45,000 nt of DNA from Mesostigma viride. Its lineage: Eukaryota; Streptophyta; Mesostigmatophyceae; Mesostigmatales; Mesostigmataceae. The translations under genes and the position numbers were made by a program. Numbering within the stretch: position 1 is the first letter of the stretch; each line of letters starts with the position of its first letter. The stretch is from contig RPFO01001384.1 in the NCBI GenBank assembly GCA_009746045.1, forward strand, positions 45,001-90,000. The letters are read 5' to 3'. The notes beneath the pieces are model-generated. The model did not search any database and had not been told where the DNA came from. It saw nothing but the letters and a program-made list of their open reading frames with translations. This document shows positions 27,780 to 38,000 of the stretch, in pieces.

Positions 27780-29158
27780 ATGAGCAAACGCTTATCGACG
27801 CAACGCAGCCTGACGGCTGCGCTCGGCAATGAACATACGTCTGCAGCTCCGGCTGCAGCTTCGCCATCAGGGCCGGAAGGCAGTGGTGACACTAGTCGCG
27901 CACTGGTGGTCGCCCAGCCCCCTCCCGGGCTTCCTGCCTCGCCCTCAGCCTCGCCCAAGCCAAAACGCAGCTGCCCAGCCGAACCGAGCTGGTCTGAGCG
28001 CGACTTTGACGTCGACGGGTTATTTTCCACCTTCGACGAGGCCAGACCCAGCTTTTTCGACACGCCACCCCTCCAGATACTGGAGCTCGTGTTTTATGGG
28101 TCATATGCCTCCATTCTCGACCTGTGCCAGCGCCTTCAACGCCTTCGCCGCCTCCGCACTGGACCTGACACCCGGTTTACTCACCGACAACATGCTGAGA
28201 ACCTGGCCCGCTGGTCTCGCCCCCGTCTTCAGCTCGCCGCCCTCTTTTCCATCCTTCAGCGCTCTGTCACGGACCTCTGGACCCCCTCCCCCTTGACCGA
28301 ATCCACCTTCCTCCTCCACCTCCAAGCAACCATCTCACAGCACGTGACGCCCATTGCTGCAGATGTGGCAGCTGTGGGTCGCACGCTGGCTGCTGAGCTC
28401 CCCACCATCCCCACCGCCAGCGCCACCCTCCTCGCCTCCCCCCCCCCCCCCCTCCGCCTCCACCGACTCCATCACCGCCCAGCTCCGCGACATCGACCAG
28501 CGTCCGCGACAACGCCATCGCTATCGAGGTTCTGCAGAACACCGCAGGCCTCACCGCCCAGGCGGTGAAGGACATTGCCGCCAAGCCAGCCCCTGCTGGC
28601 CTGGCCGGCGATGCTCCTCCCCTCACGACCTGGGCGGACATATCACCTCCACCACCTCCGCCGTCGCAGCCCAGCTCCAGCGGCAGACGCTTGACCTCCG
28701 CGAGGAGGCCGAGCTTGCCAAGCGCAGCCTTAACGTCATTGTCAAGAACCTCGCCATGGAGGAAGGTGAGAATTCCGAGAAGCTTGCACGTGCGTTTGAG
28801 AGAGAAATTCTTAGTCGCATGGGCCTTATTGGTGAGATTGACCTGGTCGCCCACCGCCTTCCCCGCGCGCGGGGTAAGGCAGGGGCGCCCCCGCTCCTTC
28901 TCTGAGTTTAAGACCCCGGCGGACAAGATTTCTTTTCTCAGACGCCGCAAGCGGCTCGAGAAGACTCTCTTCACCCTTGATGACGACTTGACCCTGGCGC
29001 AGCAACAACGGCGACAGGAGCCATGGCCGACCTCCCTCCAGCTCCGGCAGACCAAGGCGGGGCAGCCGGTGTACTGGAAGGGGGCGGCCATCTACGTCGG
29101 CCACAAGCCCTGGCAGGCGACCCCCGGGGCCCCAGCGACTCCAGACGCCCCAGCTTAG
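27780..29158 (+). pseudogene. LINE ORF1p-like protein, frameshifted
   Basis: Coding similarity runs from ATG (27780) to a stop at 29156-29158, but in several frames: frame 1 to about 28445, a break at the C-run 28439-28452, and further shifts near 28500, 28665 and 28895. The later part has RSLNVIVKNLAMEEGENSEK and IDLVAHRLPRAR, then FLRRRKRL and FTLDDDLTLAQQQRRQ. This is the order seen in L1-type ORF1p: an RNA-binding RRM with AHR-like motif, then the C-terminal domain. No reverse transcriptase follows. The final segment resembles the last exon of gene A (34811-35090, minus). Sequencing indels at C-runs could account for some of the breaks. Confidence 0.65.
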
Positions 29159-30090
29159 GGGAATACAATGTTCAGAAGTAGTAGTGCAGAATAGATAGAC
29201 CGTGGCCATGTACATGTACGCCTCCTAGAGGCACTATCCCAGCTAAGCCACGCGCTTTATTTAATCATGTACATGTGTGCCTATGATGAGCCACCCTCCA
29301 GATGATGCCTAGCTTCATTTAGTTATGTTGTGCCCATGCAGGGAGTAACTCTCTGCTGAGACGCCATGCCCTAGCTTTTTTGTATAGCTATGCTGATCTT
29401 CCCCCCCATGACAGGCTCCCCCAATTCGCTGGGCATAGCTTGAAGATCATGGGGATGCAAGTGCCCTGGTGCACCTAGAGCAAGGGTCCTTTACATTCCC
29501 ACCCTTGCAGGAAGTAGCTTAGAATGTAGGGCGTCCCCAACATCTACTGCTCCAACCTAGGGCCATTGCTGGTACTTTTGACGTCATGAAAGCAGCGTTT
29601 TGGACTAGTGGAATATGATGTTACAGCATAAAAAGTCCATTTTATCATGAATGAACATGGCCAACAAACCCAAGTGCCCCTAAATTTCTCAATATTTGTA
29701 GAGAAATGCTACTTCTCATAATTAAAACCTGCACAAATGCACAATTTGGGGCATGCATGTGAAAGTTTGAAGTACAAATTCACAATGAGGTTTTACATTT
29801 TTCAATTAATAATGGTATCTCATTCTTCAATCAATCAATTTGCAATTGTCCAAACAATTTATTCATTTCATACATGTCCGAATATGTTGAAAGAACACAT
29901 GCAAGTGCTCAATCAGCGTGGACCCCCTTGGACGCGCCCCACCATATATACATTGGACACGTCACCCCAACTAAGTACTAAACTGCCCAAAGTCACGGTA
30001 ACTGATCCAACTACTATGTACATCTGCATTTCTCCACGTTGCGGTGGGCAATTACGTGCAAAACGCGATTTCGTGCAAAGTACTCGCCCA
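29159..30090. other. AT-rich spacer
   Basis: About 0.9 kb of lower-GC sequence between the ORF1p-like pseudogene and the stop codon of gene B. No gene or repeat was recognised. Confidence 0.45.
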
Positions 30091-30785
30091 TCATCGCTTG
30101 CCAGGTCGATATGAAGGAATGTTGTCCCAGCTGGCGCCTTCCTTCAGGAGAGTAACATGTTCTCTAGCGAACTTCAGAGGGAAACGAAACTTTTGCTCGC
30201 ACTCATTACTCCAACCGAGGTCGTGCCCTTCATCAAACCATCTGATCACCACCTTCTCCCTCTCTTTGCCCAGGAGGGTGCCAAAGAGCAGAAAATCTTC
30301 CTTCTTGGGGTACTTGTGCTCCCAGTTTATGCACACCTGGTCTACCCATGTCGAAGTCCAACCTCCGCGAGTCAGTTTCGCGCCATCCATAAAGCGCATC
30401 CGGACGTCCGGCCGAACGTCCCTGATTCGTTTTTCGGCCGTCGCATCTCTGCCCTGACCACCACCCTTCTGCGGCTGTGCAGGTTCGTCGGCACCCTCCG
30501 TCTCCTGCCCCGCCCCTCCCCTGCCCCCTCCCCGACGTTTTGCCTTCTGCCCCTGCGCAGCCGCCGCCTCTGCCATCAACTCTTCGTACGTTTTTTCTGG
30601 CTGACCGCACGGTAAGGCTGGTGCGTGGGCTGGTGCGTTGGGTGGGAGGGAGGCCCCTCCCGCCCCCGGTTGTGCAACTGGTTCGCCGACCGCGGCCTGG
30701 CCAACAACACGGCCGGCCTCTCCGGACACAGTCCCAGACGCGGATCCACGGGGAAACCGAACTGGAGTTTCTTCTTCGCCTTTCC
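30091..30785 (-). CDS. gene B exon 2
   Basis: Begins after TTACGTGCAG with GKGEEETPVRFPRGSASG and ends SYRPGKR-stop. Phase agrees with exon 1. It is uninterrupted over 231 codons. Confidence 0.65.
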
Positions 30786-33700
30786 CTGCACGTAAGCACA
30801 TGCCAATTAACATGAATACGGAAGGGTCGTGTGAGAAATCAATGAAGCCATGGACTGATGCAAAAAAACTTATGTAGAAATATATTAACACGTCGTCTGT
30901 AGCCACACCTATTTTTAGGACTGAGTTCAACTCAGTCCTAAATTTAGGACTGAGATTTGGGGTTTCGTAGAAAATTTGCCCCGATCGGAAGGTTTGTCAA
31001 AAAAATTCCCTCAAAATTTATTCAAATACTACGTGAAAAGATCTTTCTTGGACATATTTTTGCGATTTTTTTGGATTTGGTATGAGCGGCTAAATGTACG
31101 GTCAAAGAACAGGTGGTAAGGGTACTTTTCCACATGAAACGTGCGTTCCGGAAATGCACGACCTAGCCATGGCGGCTTGCGCCCATGCATGCAGTTTACG
31201 TTTTCCGACGATATAGCTGGCCAAACTCAGGAAATAGTTTTTATATATCATAGAGATGATACAAGTCAATTTTCAGCTCGCGGAAATGCGATTTACTAGG
31301 TGTCGGCACCGTTCTTGCTGGAAAAAGCTGCGATCAGGCAGGCCGACGGAATTGATTACTACAACTGCTTTCCGGCGCAAGTCAAAGGGTTTATAGGTTT
31401 CTTTCTACTTGTTATCATGCATGGTCATAGAATTGACTTAGTGGCAGTATAGATTTGATGATTTCGACCACTCTGTCACTTCATGGTGTGTGTGCCTCAA
31501 AGTTCCACTTTTGCGGGCACCGCCTGGGCCAAGGTAACGCCAGCCATGCAAGGTAAAGCCGGAATATCGTTGTCTCATCATTTCTTGATGTTCTTACATG
31601 AGTTTAAGCTTGCGAGGTGTTGCCAGTTTCGAGTCTTGATGCTCTTTCTTGACCGTTGCCTGCCCCTCTCCAAAACCCCCTTTTTAGATGATGTTGCCAG
31701 GCATTTGCCTTGCCCTGGTGTAGTTGCGGTGCAGGTTTTTAGGCGCTGTATGGGTTTAAACACCTTCATAGATGTTAGTTGTTCTTTTGCTACGTTCATA
31801 CTGCATAATTGTGTGGCCATGGGCCTCGTCAAGGGTGCTTTCAAGCTTATATGGGTGAGTGAAAGATCTTGGTGGTAAACCACTGTCATCATGTGCCAGC
31901 AAGTATGTTGGCCATGCCATGGCAAGGCAAAACAGTTTCATCCATGTCCATTCTTGTTAGAGACACTTGAAATATGCTTAACCTGCCCAATACATTGGTG
32001 GTTAACACACACAAAAAAACCTTTCGTGGGTAGGTATCCAAACCCATTCCCTACGTGCTTGCATAGCCGGCTCTCCGGCTCCGTCACACATTATAAGGTA
32101 TAATATAACTGCAATATGATGATGCAAGCATGTTGTCCTATTATGCTGGAAGGGAAATGAGTTGATTGGCATGGTTGGTGGCCACGGTGGTGTGTAGTAC
32201 GACCGCACTCCCATGCTAGCATTTTGTTACCAAGGCCCAGTCCTATTTATAGGACTGGCAGTGTTTTGCATGTTTCAGGCAGTGCCAGTGGCCGAATTGA
32301 GTCCAGTTTTTTTCCACAGTTCAAGAACTCTAATATCTACACGCCTATGATTTTTAATAGTGAATATGGATTTTATTGGATTTTACACACTCGTGCTTCC
32401 ACAGAAAATTCCACAATCGCGAGTAAGGGTTGAGAGTCATGTATAATTTTACATGATTTGGTCAACATATGATTTTTTAACCCATAGTCCGGAAACAGTG
32501 CGATATATCGCACTGTTTGACTCCCGGTGGCGCGGCGCTCAATTCCCGGAGCGCCGCGCCACTTGTGACGGATGTCAGTGGTCCGGTGGGTCTGGGAACA
32601 CTTAAGGACGAAGGTGATGCATAGGTTTGGGGGTAATATTCGCCATAGCCTGGTAAATACAACGTGTATTGAGACAGTATCACGTGACTTTGGCGGGAAA
32701 TTTTCACTCGCGCGCGCGCGTAACGAGATATGGCTGCTAGCGTGCCGTTATCAAGGAAATTTTGCGTCTCGCGGCTTGTAATGGTTCAGAATGTTGCTCA
32801 GAATGATGATGCGTGATTTTCGTAGGTCAGGGGTGGCCAGATGTATAGCATTGGTAAAATACAGGTAGGACATTACTGCTTTCTTGGTCGTCAGTACCAG
32901 ATGAGTAATGGCATGCCATATTTCGATTTTCTTCTTATGGCCCGGCAGTCTGCGCCAGCCCGAGCACCCAGTTTTGGTACGGGACATCCGCAGCAGCGTC
33001 CCTGTGAATTCGGATGCGTTTATAGGTCATCTTTGCACAGAACATCAACCTGGTAATCATGTCGGATGCATGCATTATGCGGCTATGGCGGCCTATGCCT
33101 GGAAAGCATTAGCCAGTGTGAGATATGAGGGTCCCGGCCAGCAGAACCCGGAAAGGTCGTGATCAAGCCAGGTACGGCAACGTGTTTGCATGTCGTTTGC
33201 ACGGGAATCTGTCGTTTATACATCCATTTTACACGAGTGTATCAGTGCCTCTTGCAGCAGGTTTCCATGCCTGCTGTATGAGTGCTATTAGCCCCAAATC
33301 TGCTCAGTTTGTGGTGTTTCTTTGGAGGATGCCATTCCGTTAGTGCTGGTTTAGCACTTCTTTGTTTCCCAGCACTTTTTACAGTCCTATGTGGCTGTAT
33401 ACAATGCATAAGTGTGTGGCATTTCATGGATGGCTGCTTACGCGCGCGTAACCCACACACGTAAGTGAGCGCATTATATAGGTCAGATGGGCTATCCGTG
33501 CGGTCTGACCCAAGGAAAGCATGGTGGCACTATCTATTGACATTGTCCAACCCCAGAATAATTTTTTAGAACCCTCCCTGCAGGGGTAAACTACTAAGGG
33601 GATTTCCCTTGCCTGAAAATGATCGTCTTTTGTCCAACTTTGGCAGTTAATATCTTGCAAAGCACTGAATGGACTTGAGATATTATTGCATTTTCTGAAA

Positions 33701-34347
33701 GCCCTTGAAGTGTAGATACTCCTAGCACCTTGGTTGGGGGTATTTGGAGTTGTGGCCTATGAGTTATGATTTTTTCCATTTTCAGGGGTCTAAAAATGCC
33801 AAAAACCCATTCCCGGACTATGGGTTAAGCACATGCCCAAGCATTAGCATGATATTGAGTGCTATGATGCATATCAAATATATGGGGTACCCCCCTACCC
33901 TTACCGCCACATGATCTCAAAGATGGTATACTCAGTCCTATTTTTAGGACTGAGTTTCTACAGGGGACGTGTTAAGGTCCTTATTAAACTCGTTTATTGA
34001 AAATGAAATTTACCGGCCGAATGTACCGTTGGAGCGTGGAAGGGCATCCTTCGTGGACGCATGGTGTCACCCAAAGCCGCGGTCAATGCGGTATAGTATC
34101 CGGCCGATGTCCCTGGCGGCGCCTCAACATCGACCACCTCAGTCGGGCGCATCAATCCGGCAAACGCCGGCCCTCCACCTGCGACTGTCCGCGGACCCTC
34201 CACGTTACGAGCCTCCAAAAACCTCTTTTGCAGTGGGGTGCTCGCAACAAAATCCGTGTCAGCCGACGGGTCCGGATCGTCATCCTCATTCAGCAGTATC
34301 GTGTCCGGGCATTGCTCCATCCCCGTCGGGCGGGGGGGCAAACTCAT
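30091..34347 (-). CDS. gene B: unknown protein, two exons split by a transposon-bearing intron
   Basis: Exon 1 (34014-34347) and exon 2 (30091-30785) join in phase 1 (GCCG|GTAAAT donor, TTACGTGCAG acceptor) to an intact 342-residue frame. The N-terminus is acidic and Pro-rich. The middle is Gly/Lys/Arg-rich with KTYEELMAEAAAAQGQKAKR. The C-terminus (WTSTWVDQVCINWEHKYPKK, FLLFGTLLGKEREKVVIRWF) looks folded, with many Trp. No family is recognised. The start is uncertain: the frame is open to 34395, where a TTAA run supplies stops. Of the 3,228-bp intron, 3,087 bp is a TTAA-flanked element plus one duplicate; the original intron would be 141 bp. Gene B lies just downstream of gene A on the same strand. 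Confidence 0.6.
30916..30954. repeat. overlapping palindromes of TAGGACTGAG, left end
   Basis: Three copies of the decamer TAGGACTGAG in alternating orientation (30916-30925, 30931-30940 reverse, 30945-30954) form two overlapping perfect palindromes of 25 and 24 bp. They lie just inside the outer element's left terminus and are likely transposase-binding or end-folding sites. Confidence 0.8.
32237..32258. repeat. internal CCAGTCCTAT palindrome
   Basis: Inverted copies of CCAGTCCTAT around a TT centre, related to the terminal TAGGACTGAG palindromes, in the middle of the outer element. Confidence 0.75.
32481..33824. mobile_element. inner TTAA-flanked non-autonomous piggyBac-like element
   Basis: Bounded by TTAA at 32477-32480 and 33825-33828. 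It has perfect 12-bp inverted termini CCCATAGTCCGG, beginning CCC as piggyBac ends do. The 1,344-bp body holds a 26-bp perfect palindrome and a 14-bp-stem hairpin near its left end and encodes no transposase. It is nested inside the outer TTAA element, so it inserted later. Confidence 0.75.
32489..32564. repeat. 26-bp palindrome followed by strong hairpin
   Basis: AAACAGTGCGATA and its complement form a perfect 26-bp palindrome directly inside the inner element's left terminus. It is followed by GTGGCGCGGCGCTC and its complement around an 8-nt loop, a 14-bp GC-rich stem. Confidence 0.85.
33931..33954. repeat. TAGGACTGAG palindrome, right end
   Basis: CTCAGTCCTA and TAGGACTGAG flank a four-T centre 17 bp inside the outer element's right terminus, mirroring the left-end cluster. 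Confidence 0.8.
34014..34347 (-). CDS. gene B exon 1
   Basis: Starts at ATG (34345-34347), MSLPPRPTGMEQ, and ends HSAG at the donor GTAAAT. An upstream exon or start before the TTAA run is possible. Confidence 0.5.
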
Positions 34348-34394
34348 CACAACCGTCCTTCCTGACGACGGTACGGGATCGTCATCCAGACCCA

Positions 34395-34416
34395 AATTAA
34401 TTAATTAATTAATTAA
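34395..34416. repeat. TTAA microsatellite
   Basis: Five and a half tandem TTAA/AATT units immediately upstream of the gene B frame. It supplies in-frame stops and could serve as a target for TTAA-specific elements. Confidence 0.9.
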
Positions 34417-34810
34417 ACTCGTGCTCCCGTTGGGGAGTCACGGAGCACCGAAGTGCTTTTAATCCCTGTGTGTGCACTACAGGAGAAAGGGCAGAGACCC
34501 CCAGTCTCCTTCATGCCAAAGGCATGCCACAGCTGCAATCGGGCGCGGCTAGCTAAAAGGACAGGCTAACGATCCGGCAAACTGTGGGTGCAATAAGACC
34601 CATGTGAGCATATCATAGCAAGGAGCGTGGGCAAGTAATCTGAACATAGCCAGGGCGTAGCATGGCTGTACTAGGACTAGGCTATGGCTGGTTGTGTACC
34701 GTGCGTTGGCGGCACGTGACTAGGTGTGTTGGCACAGCTAGGCAACATTCTAGGCATGGCTGCCTTAGCGGCAGTGACGCCAATGGTTACAAGCTAGGGC
34801 TATTGCTATT
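34417..34810. other. short intergenic region between genes A and B
   Basis: About 390 bp downstream of the gene A stop. It contains a small hairpin (GTGCTCC and GGAGCAC near 34423-34450). No gene was seen. Confidence 0.5.
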
Positions 34811-35090
34811 CTAGCCCGCTGGGGGCGTCCACATCTTGTGGTTGATCATCAGGTCCCCGCCCCTCCAGTACACCTTGGGCTTCTGGGGGTCCTGCTTATG
34901 GCGGAGGTATTCCGGCCACAGGTCGCGTCGCTGCTGTTGCTGAGCGGGGGTGAGGTCGTCATCCAGCGTCCAGGTGAGGTCGTGCAACCGCTTGCGACGA
35001 GAGAGGAACCGCTGCTTATCCTCAGGGGACCAGACCCAAAGAAACCGAGGCGAGGGCGGGGGTCCCCTCAACCGGAGGTCCCCATGAATC
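34811..35090 (-). CDS. gene A exon 9, ORF1p-C-terminal-like (stop)
   Basis: Acceptor CTCGTCAG. It encodes FLWVWSPEDKQRFLSRRKRL then LDDDLTPAQQQQRRDLWP and VYWRGGDLMINHKMWTPPAG-stop. It aligns by eye with the end of the pseudogene at 28900-29150 and with the C-terminal domain of L1-type ORF1p. Its membership in gene A rests on the splice signals only. Confidence 0.5.
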
Positions 35091-38000
35091 CTGACGAGGT
35101 CTCATTCCCATCTGTCGGACACGACCGCCTCCCGTAAATCGGGAACGCCCGCCGGCGCTACCAGTAACAGGCCGCGAGCCTGCTTCCTTCTGGCGATCCC
35201 CATCCTCATCACAGATACGCCCGCCGGCGCTACCAGTAACAGGCCGCGAGCCTGCTTCCTGCTGGCGATCCCCATCCTCATCACAGATACGCCCGCCGGC
35301 GTTACCAGTAACAGGCTGCGAGCCTCCTTCCTGCTGGCGATCCCCCTCCTCATCACAGATACGCCCGCCGGCGTTTCCAGTAACAGGCCGCGAGCCTCCT
35401 TCCTGCTGGCGATCCCCCTCCTCATCACAGATACGCCCGCCGGCGTTTCCAACGACAGGCCTCGAGTCTCCTTCACCAGCACGCTGGCGCTTACCTCCCC
35501 CCCTTTGTCTTCATCCCCCCCCATTGTCTCCTCACGCGAGCCTCCATCACCCCGACTGCGCTTTTTCCCTCCCCTTCCATCTCCTCCCCCGTCCCTCTCC
35601 CCCTCCCCCCTCCTCCCTTCTCCCCATCCCCATCCCCTTTCTCCCCCTCCGCCTGCCCCCACCCACCCCGGGCGGGTGCCCCTCAGCAATATCCTCCTCC
35701 CCGTCCTCCTCGTCCTCCTCGTCCTCCTCGTCCTCCTCCTTCTCATCCTCATCCTCATCCGCCTCCCCCTCTTCCTCCTCCCCCTCTTCCCCCTTCTCCG
35801 AATCATCATCCTCATCAGACGAAGAATCGTCGTCGGAAAAGTAGGCGAGGCCTTCCCACCCATCTTCAACAAGCCAATATTTGATAAGGCGGACCAGGCG
35901 CTTCCACCGGCGGATATGGGCGGGCTCCCCGAACACCAGCAGAACTCTGCAGGGTCCCCTAAAAAGGGCGAAGGTCATCTTGTCAACCACATCCCACACG
36001 ACCGGGCTCAAATGCGAGGAGGGTTTGGGAATGTGGCGCTCCTCCGGAATGCAGTCTTGGTCCCACTCGCGCAGGTTCCTCCACTTCTCGTTGCTGTCAG
36101 CTGCCAGGTCCAGCACAGCAAACGCCTGGTCCTTCAGCGACCGAGGAATTTTGTCAGACCCCGTGCACAACTCGTCCACCACCTTCGTCACCACCAGATC
36201 CTTTCTTTTTTCGTTTTCCTTCCATGTCATTGTCCTGTATGCGATCCAGTCGGATCCCATCCTCACCCCCTTCCAATCGCTGTAGGCTTCCAACCTGTCC
36301 CGCCACCCCTTCTTGGCCTTGGTAGTCCCCTTGCCCTCCTCCTCCTCCTCGACCTCCTCCTCCGCCGCCGCCTCCTGGCACACCCAGCAGATGTTTGGTC
36401 TTCACCCCAAATCGTCATACAAATGACGGGGGTGGGAAGCGAGCAGCCCTCTCGGGAACTTCCAGTCCTTCTGGTCGACCACTTTCCTTTTAGCCGGCGG
36501 AAGGTCCCTCAGCGTGAGAATGATCGCCCTCGTGGCCGTGACGACCACCCGCCAAAAGTCTCTGGTCAGGCGGCAGTCGGCGATGAACTTGTCGAGGTCC
36601 GTGGCGAAGGTGCCCTTCAGCTTCACGCCAAACACGTGCTCCCTCACCAATACGGGGTCGAAAGTCCCGTTTAGTTTTTGCAAGCGGCCATCAGCTGGGG
36701 TTCTCCAGGAACTTGATGTGGGCGAATTGCTTTGCCGCCTCTATCAAATTCTTGGCGACTTCCATTATTTTTATCAGGTTGCTGGGAGGGGCCTCACAGG
36801 ACATGATCGGCGCTTGGATCAGGCTGTCGAAGTACTGGAAACTCGCAAGTTCCCGATGCGCGGTGAAAATGGACAGTTCGTGCGCCTTGTCTTTAGGGCG
36901 CGCGTCAAGGAAGTCTTGCCGAGCCGCGATATCCTGTGCGATCGCCGGCTTGCCGTCGACAACGGGCTTCAAAGGGTCCTCACACCAGAACAGCCAGCGC
37001 TGCATGAAGTTCTTCTGGTCCGGCCCCCACTTGTCCGTCTCTTCAGCCCCCCTGCCTTGTCGCCTGCGCCGTCCCCTTCGGCCTTGGCTTGCTCTCCTTT
37101 CTGCCAAAAGGGCTTCACAATCGCCCAGATCTTGCCGTACAGAGGAGTTGGGAGAGACACGCCCTTCCCTCTCTTGACGGGTCCATATGCCTGGTAGGCC
37201 CGGTGCACATCCCCAGCGCTGAGCCCCACGTTGCCTTGGCTTGGGCTGTGTCCTCGCGTTCATGGCGTTCCCGAGCTGCCTGACAACTTCGATCATCGCC
37301 GACTTGTTCGGAAACCTGCATCGCCGTAGGGCAACAACGCGCAGAGACACATCGACAGTCCTCCCAAATAAGCACAACTCAACTGAGAACAATAAACGAC
37401 ACAGAAACGCCGGCGGTCGCATCTTGACCAAAATATGGCATACTAAGGTGGAACATGAAAACCCCTTATAGAAACGCCGGCGGTCGCATCTTGACCGAAC
37501 TAATGGCATACTGAAATTAACACAAGAAAACCACTTATAGAAACGCCGGCGGTCGCAACCTGGCTTACCTTCTGTTCACGGATCTGCCACCAGGTCGGCA
37601 GGATGGTCTCACCCTTGAGCATCTGCACGTCCACCCCCCCGAAATTCGTCCAATCAGTTGCCCACTCCTCCAGCTTCGCCGCGGCCACGGTCTTCGTGAC
37701 CTCCTGCTCCTTCCCTCCCCGCGCAACGACCCTGAGCTTTTCCGCCTTCATGAAACCATTCAGCATTGCCTTGTACCACACAGATCTTTGGTCCACCGTC
37801 ATATTGTCGGTGACCAGTTCGAAATTCACCGATTTGATGAGTGTGGTAAAGTGGTTCCCGTCCAGCACGAGAAAGCCGCAAATGGCTGGCGGCAACGGTG
37901 GCTTCTCGATGGAGCCATCTCCCAGGCGGACTTGCACAAACTGTCCAAAAGCGCGGCCTTTCTGACGTCCACGGGCTTAAGATCGTCCAGCATATCGGCC

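Larger units (their letters stand above)
30889..33971. mobile_element. outer TTAA-flanked non-autonomous element (piggyBac-like), in gene B intron
   Basis: Bounded by TTAA at 30885-30888 and 33972-33975. The 14-bp terminal inverted repeats are CACGTCGTCTGTAG and CACGTCCCCTGTAG (12 of 14 identical). Subterminal palindromes built from TAGGACTGAG lie about 27 bp inside the left end and 17 bp inside the right end. It is AT-rich compared with its flanks and has no transposase frame. TTAA duplication is characteristic of the piggyBac superfamily, but piggyBac ends usually begin CCY, so the class is tentative. It contains a second TTAA element. Confidence 0.65.
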
